DNA of 5,407 nt from Vampirovibrionales bacterium (GTDB taxonomy: Bacteria > Cyanobacteriota > Vampirovibrionia > Vampirovibrionales > JAJTHC01): positions 1 to 5,407 of the forward strand of contig JAJTHC010000179.1 in assembly GCA_021299615.1 (NCBI GenBank), given 5' to 3'. The translations under genes and the position numbers were made by a program. Shown piece by piece: positions 5,200 to 5,407 of the stretch (its first letter is position 1; the number at the start of each line of letters is the position of its first letter). A model generated the notes under the pieces. The model saw only the letters and a program-made list of their open reading frames with translations. It ran no database searches and had not been told where the DNA came from.

Positions 5200-5219
5200 T
5201 AATACCAATGAAACGATTA
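5200..5219 (+). repeat. Border motif next to structured repeat, copy 2
   Basis: This is the second copy of the 20-nt motif found at 317-336 (18 of 20 identical), starting 5 nt after the phosphorylase stop. TTAATACCA also occurs as a direct repeat at 5199-5207 and 5217-5225. No intrinsic terminator is visible after the phosphorylase gene. Confidence 0.5.
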
Positions 5220-5235
5220 ATACCATTTCTTAGTT

Positions 5236-5300
5236 TAAATAGCGTCTGGCGTCTTCGTTGTCGCTACGATTCTCGATGTGCTTATGGTCGTCTTTGTATA
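5236..5300 (-). repeat. Structured repeat, type A, 3' half only
   Basis: Read on the minus strand it matches the second half of type A: AGACGACCATAAGCACATCG, then the core ATCGTAGCGACAA (complement of 5258-5270), then AAGACGCCAGAC (complement of 5244-5255) as in the copy at 347-475. The left arm, first hairpin and 5' side of the central stem are missing. In their place a type B copy runs in the opposite direction. This points to truncation by recombination or by insertion of the B copy. Confidence 0.7.
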
Positions 5301-5407
5301 GCTGAATTTAGAGTTTTCTGTACAGTAGGCTAGACTAGGAGCCTAGATTATTTTGTGAGGGCGTGTAGACAGACCTACATAACAGAACAAAATAATCGTA
5401 GCGACAA
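5297..5407 (+). repeat. Structured repeat, type B, cut by window end
   Basis: TTTAGAGTTTTCTGTAC (5307-5323) is identical to the left arm of the copy at 3721-3875. It is followed by hairpin TAGGCT/AGCCTA (5326-5331/5340-5345) and an 11-bp perfect stem GATTATTTTGT (5346-5356)/ACAAAATAATC (5387-5397) holding an inner TGTAG/CTACA hairpin (5364-5368/5375-5379). The core ATCGTAGCGACAA (5395-5407) ends exactly at the window edge, so the right outer arm should lie just beyond it. It is better preserved in the central stem than the B copy at 491-624. Confidence 0.75.

Noticed and set aside
5011..5226. A 71-residue minus-strand frame overlapping the 3' end of the phosphorylase gene
   Set aside because: It lies almost wholly antisense to a well-supported coding region and shows no family resemblance.

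Overview
The window carries four confident protein genes, all on the + strand: kdsB (CMP-KDO synthetase, about 930-1811), xseB (exonuclease VII small subunit, 1843-2049), ftsZ (cell-division GTPase, 2342-3586) and a pyrimidine-nucleoside phosphorylase (3915-5195). kdsB implies a Gram-negative envelope with KDO-containing glycolipid. The FtsZ body closely resembles cyanobacterial FtsZ as I recall it (VEFW, NTDAQ, TRGLGAGGNP, HEVN..AEI.Y, ANIIFG). No photosynthesis gene is present. A cyanobacterium or, more likely, a non-photosynthetic relative (Vampirovibrionia/Melainabacteria type) fits, but this is inferred from one protein family and not proven.

Layout. 1-233: a T-rich stretch with a perfect three-copy 10-bp tandem repeat, then the C-terminal remnant of an unidentified + strand gene. 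234-649: no convincing gene; it holds two copies of a structured repeat facing each other, bracketed by a 10-bp direct repeat. 650-895: a small, unrecognised minus-strand ORF whose start overlaps the 5' end of the kdsB frame. 930-2085: kdsB and xseB as an apparent operon, ending in an 11-codon frame that begins directly after the xseB stop. 2086-2341: ftsZ leader with two hairpins. 2342-3586: ftsZ. 3587-3914: a folded, possibly attenuator-like segment followed by the best-preserved copy of the structured repeat, ending just before the phosphorylase ribosome binding site. 5196-5407: a border motif, a half copy of one repeat type and an inverted copy of the other type, cut by the window end.

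The genes are housekeeping functions and form no obvious joint pathway: envelope sugar activation, DNA repair, septation and nucleoside salvage. The unexplained part is the intergenic repeat family. Two types (A and B) share an outer stem, a TAGGCT/AGCCTA hairpin and a 13-nt core, ATCGTAGCGACAA, but carry unrelated central hairpins. The outer stem shows compensatory base changes between copies, and its G.U wobbles lie on the same element strand in both copies. This suggests selection on folded single-stranded nucleic acid, either a structured RNA or the ssDNA of a small mobile element. I do not recognise the family.
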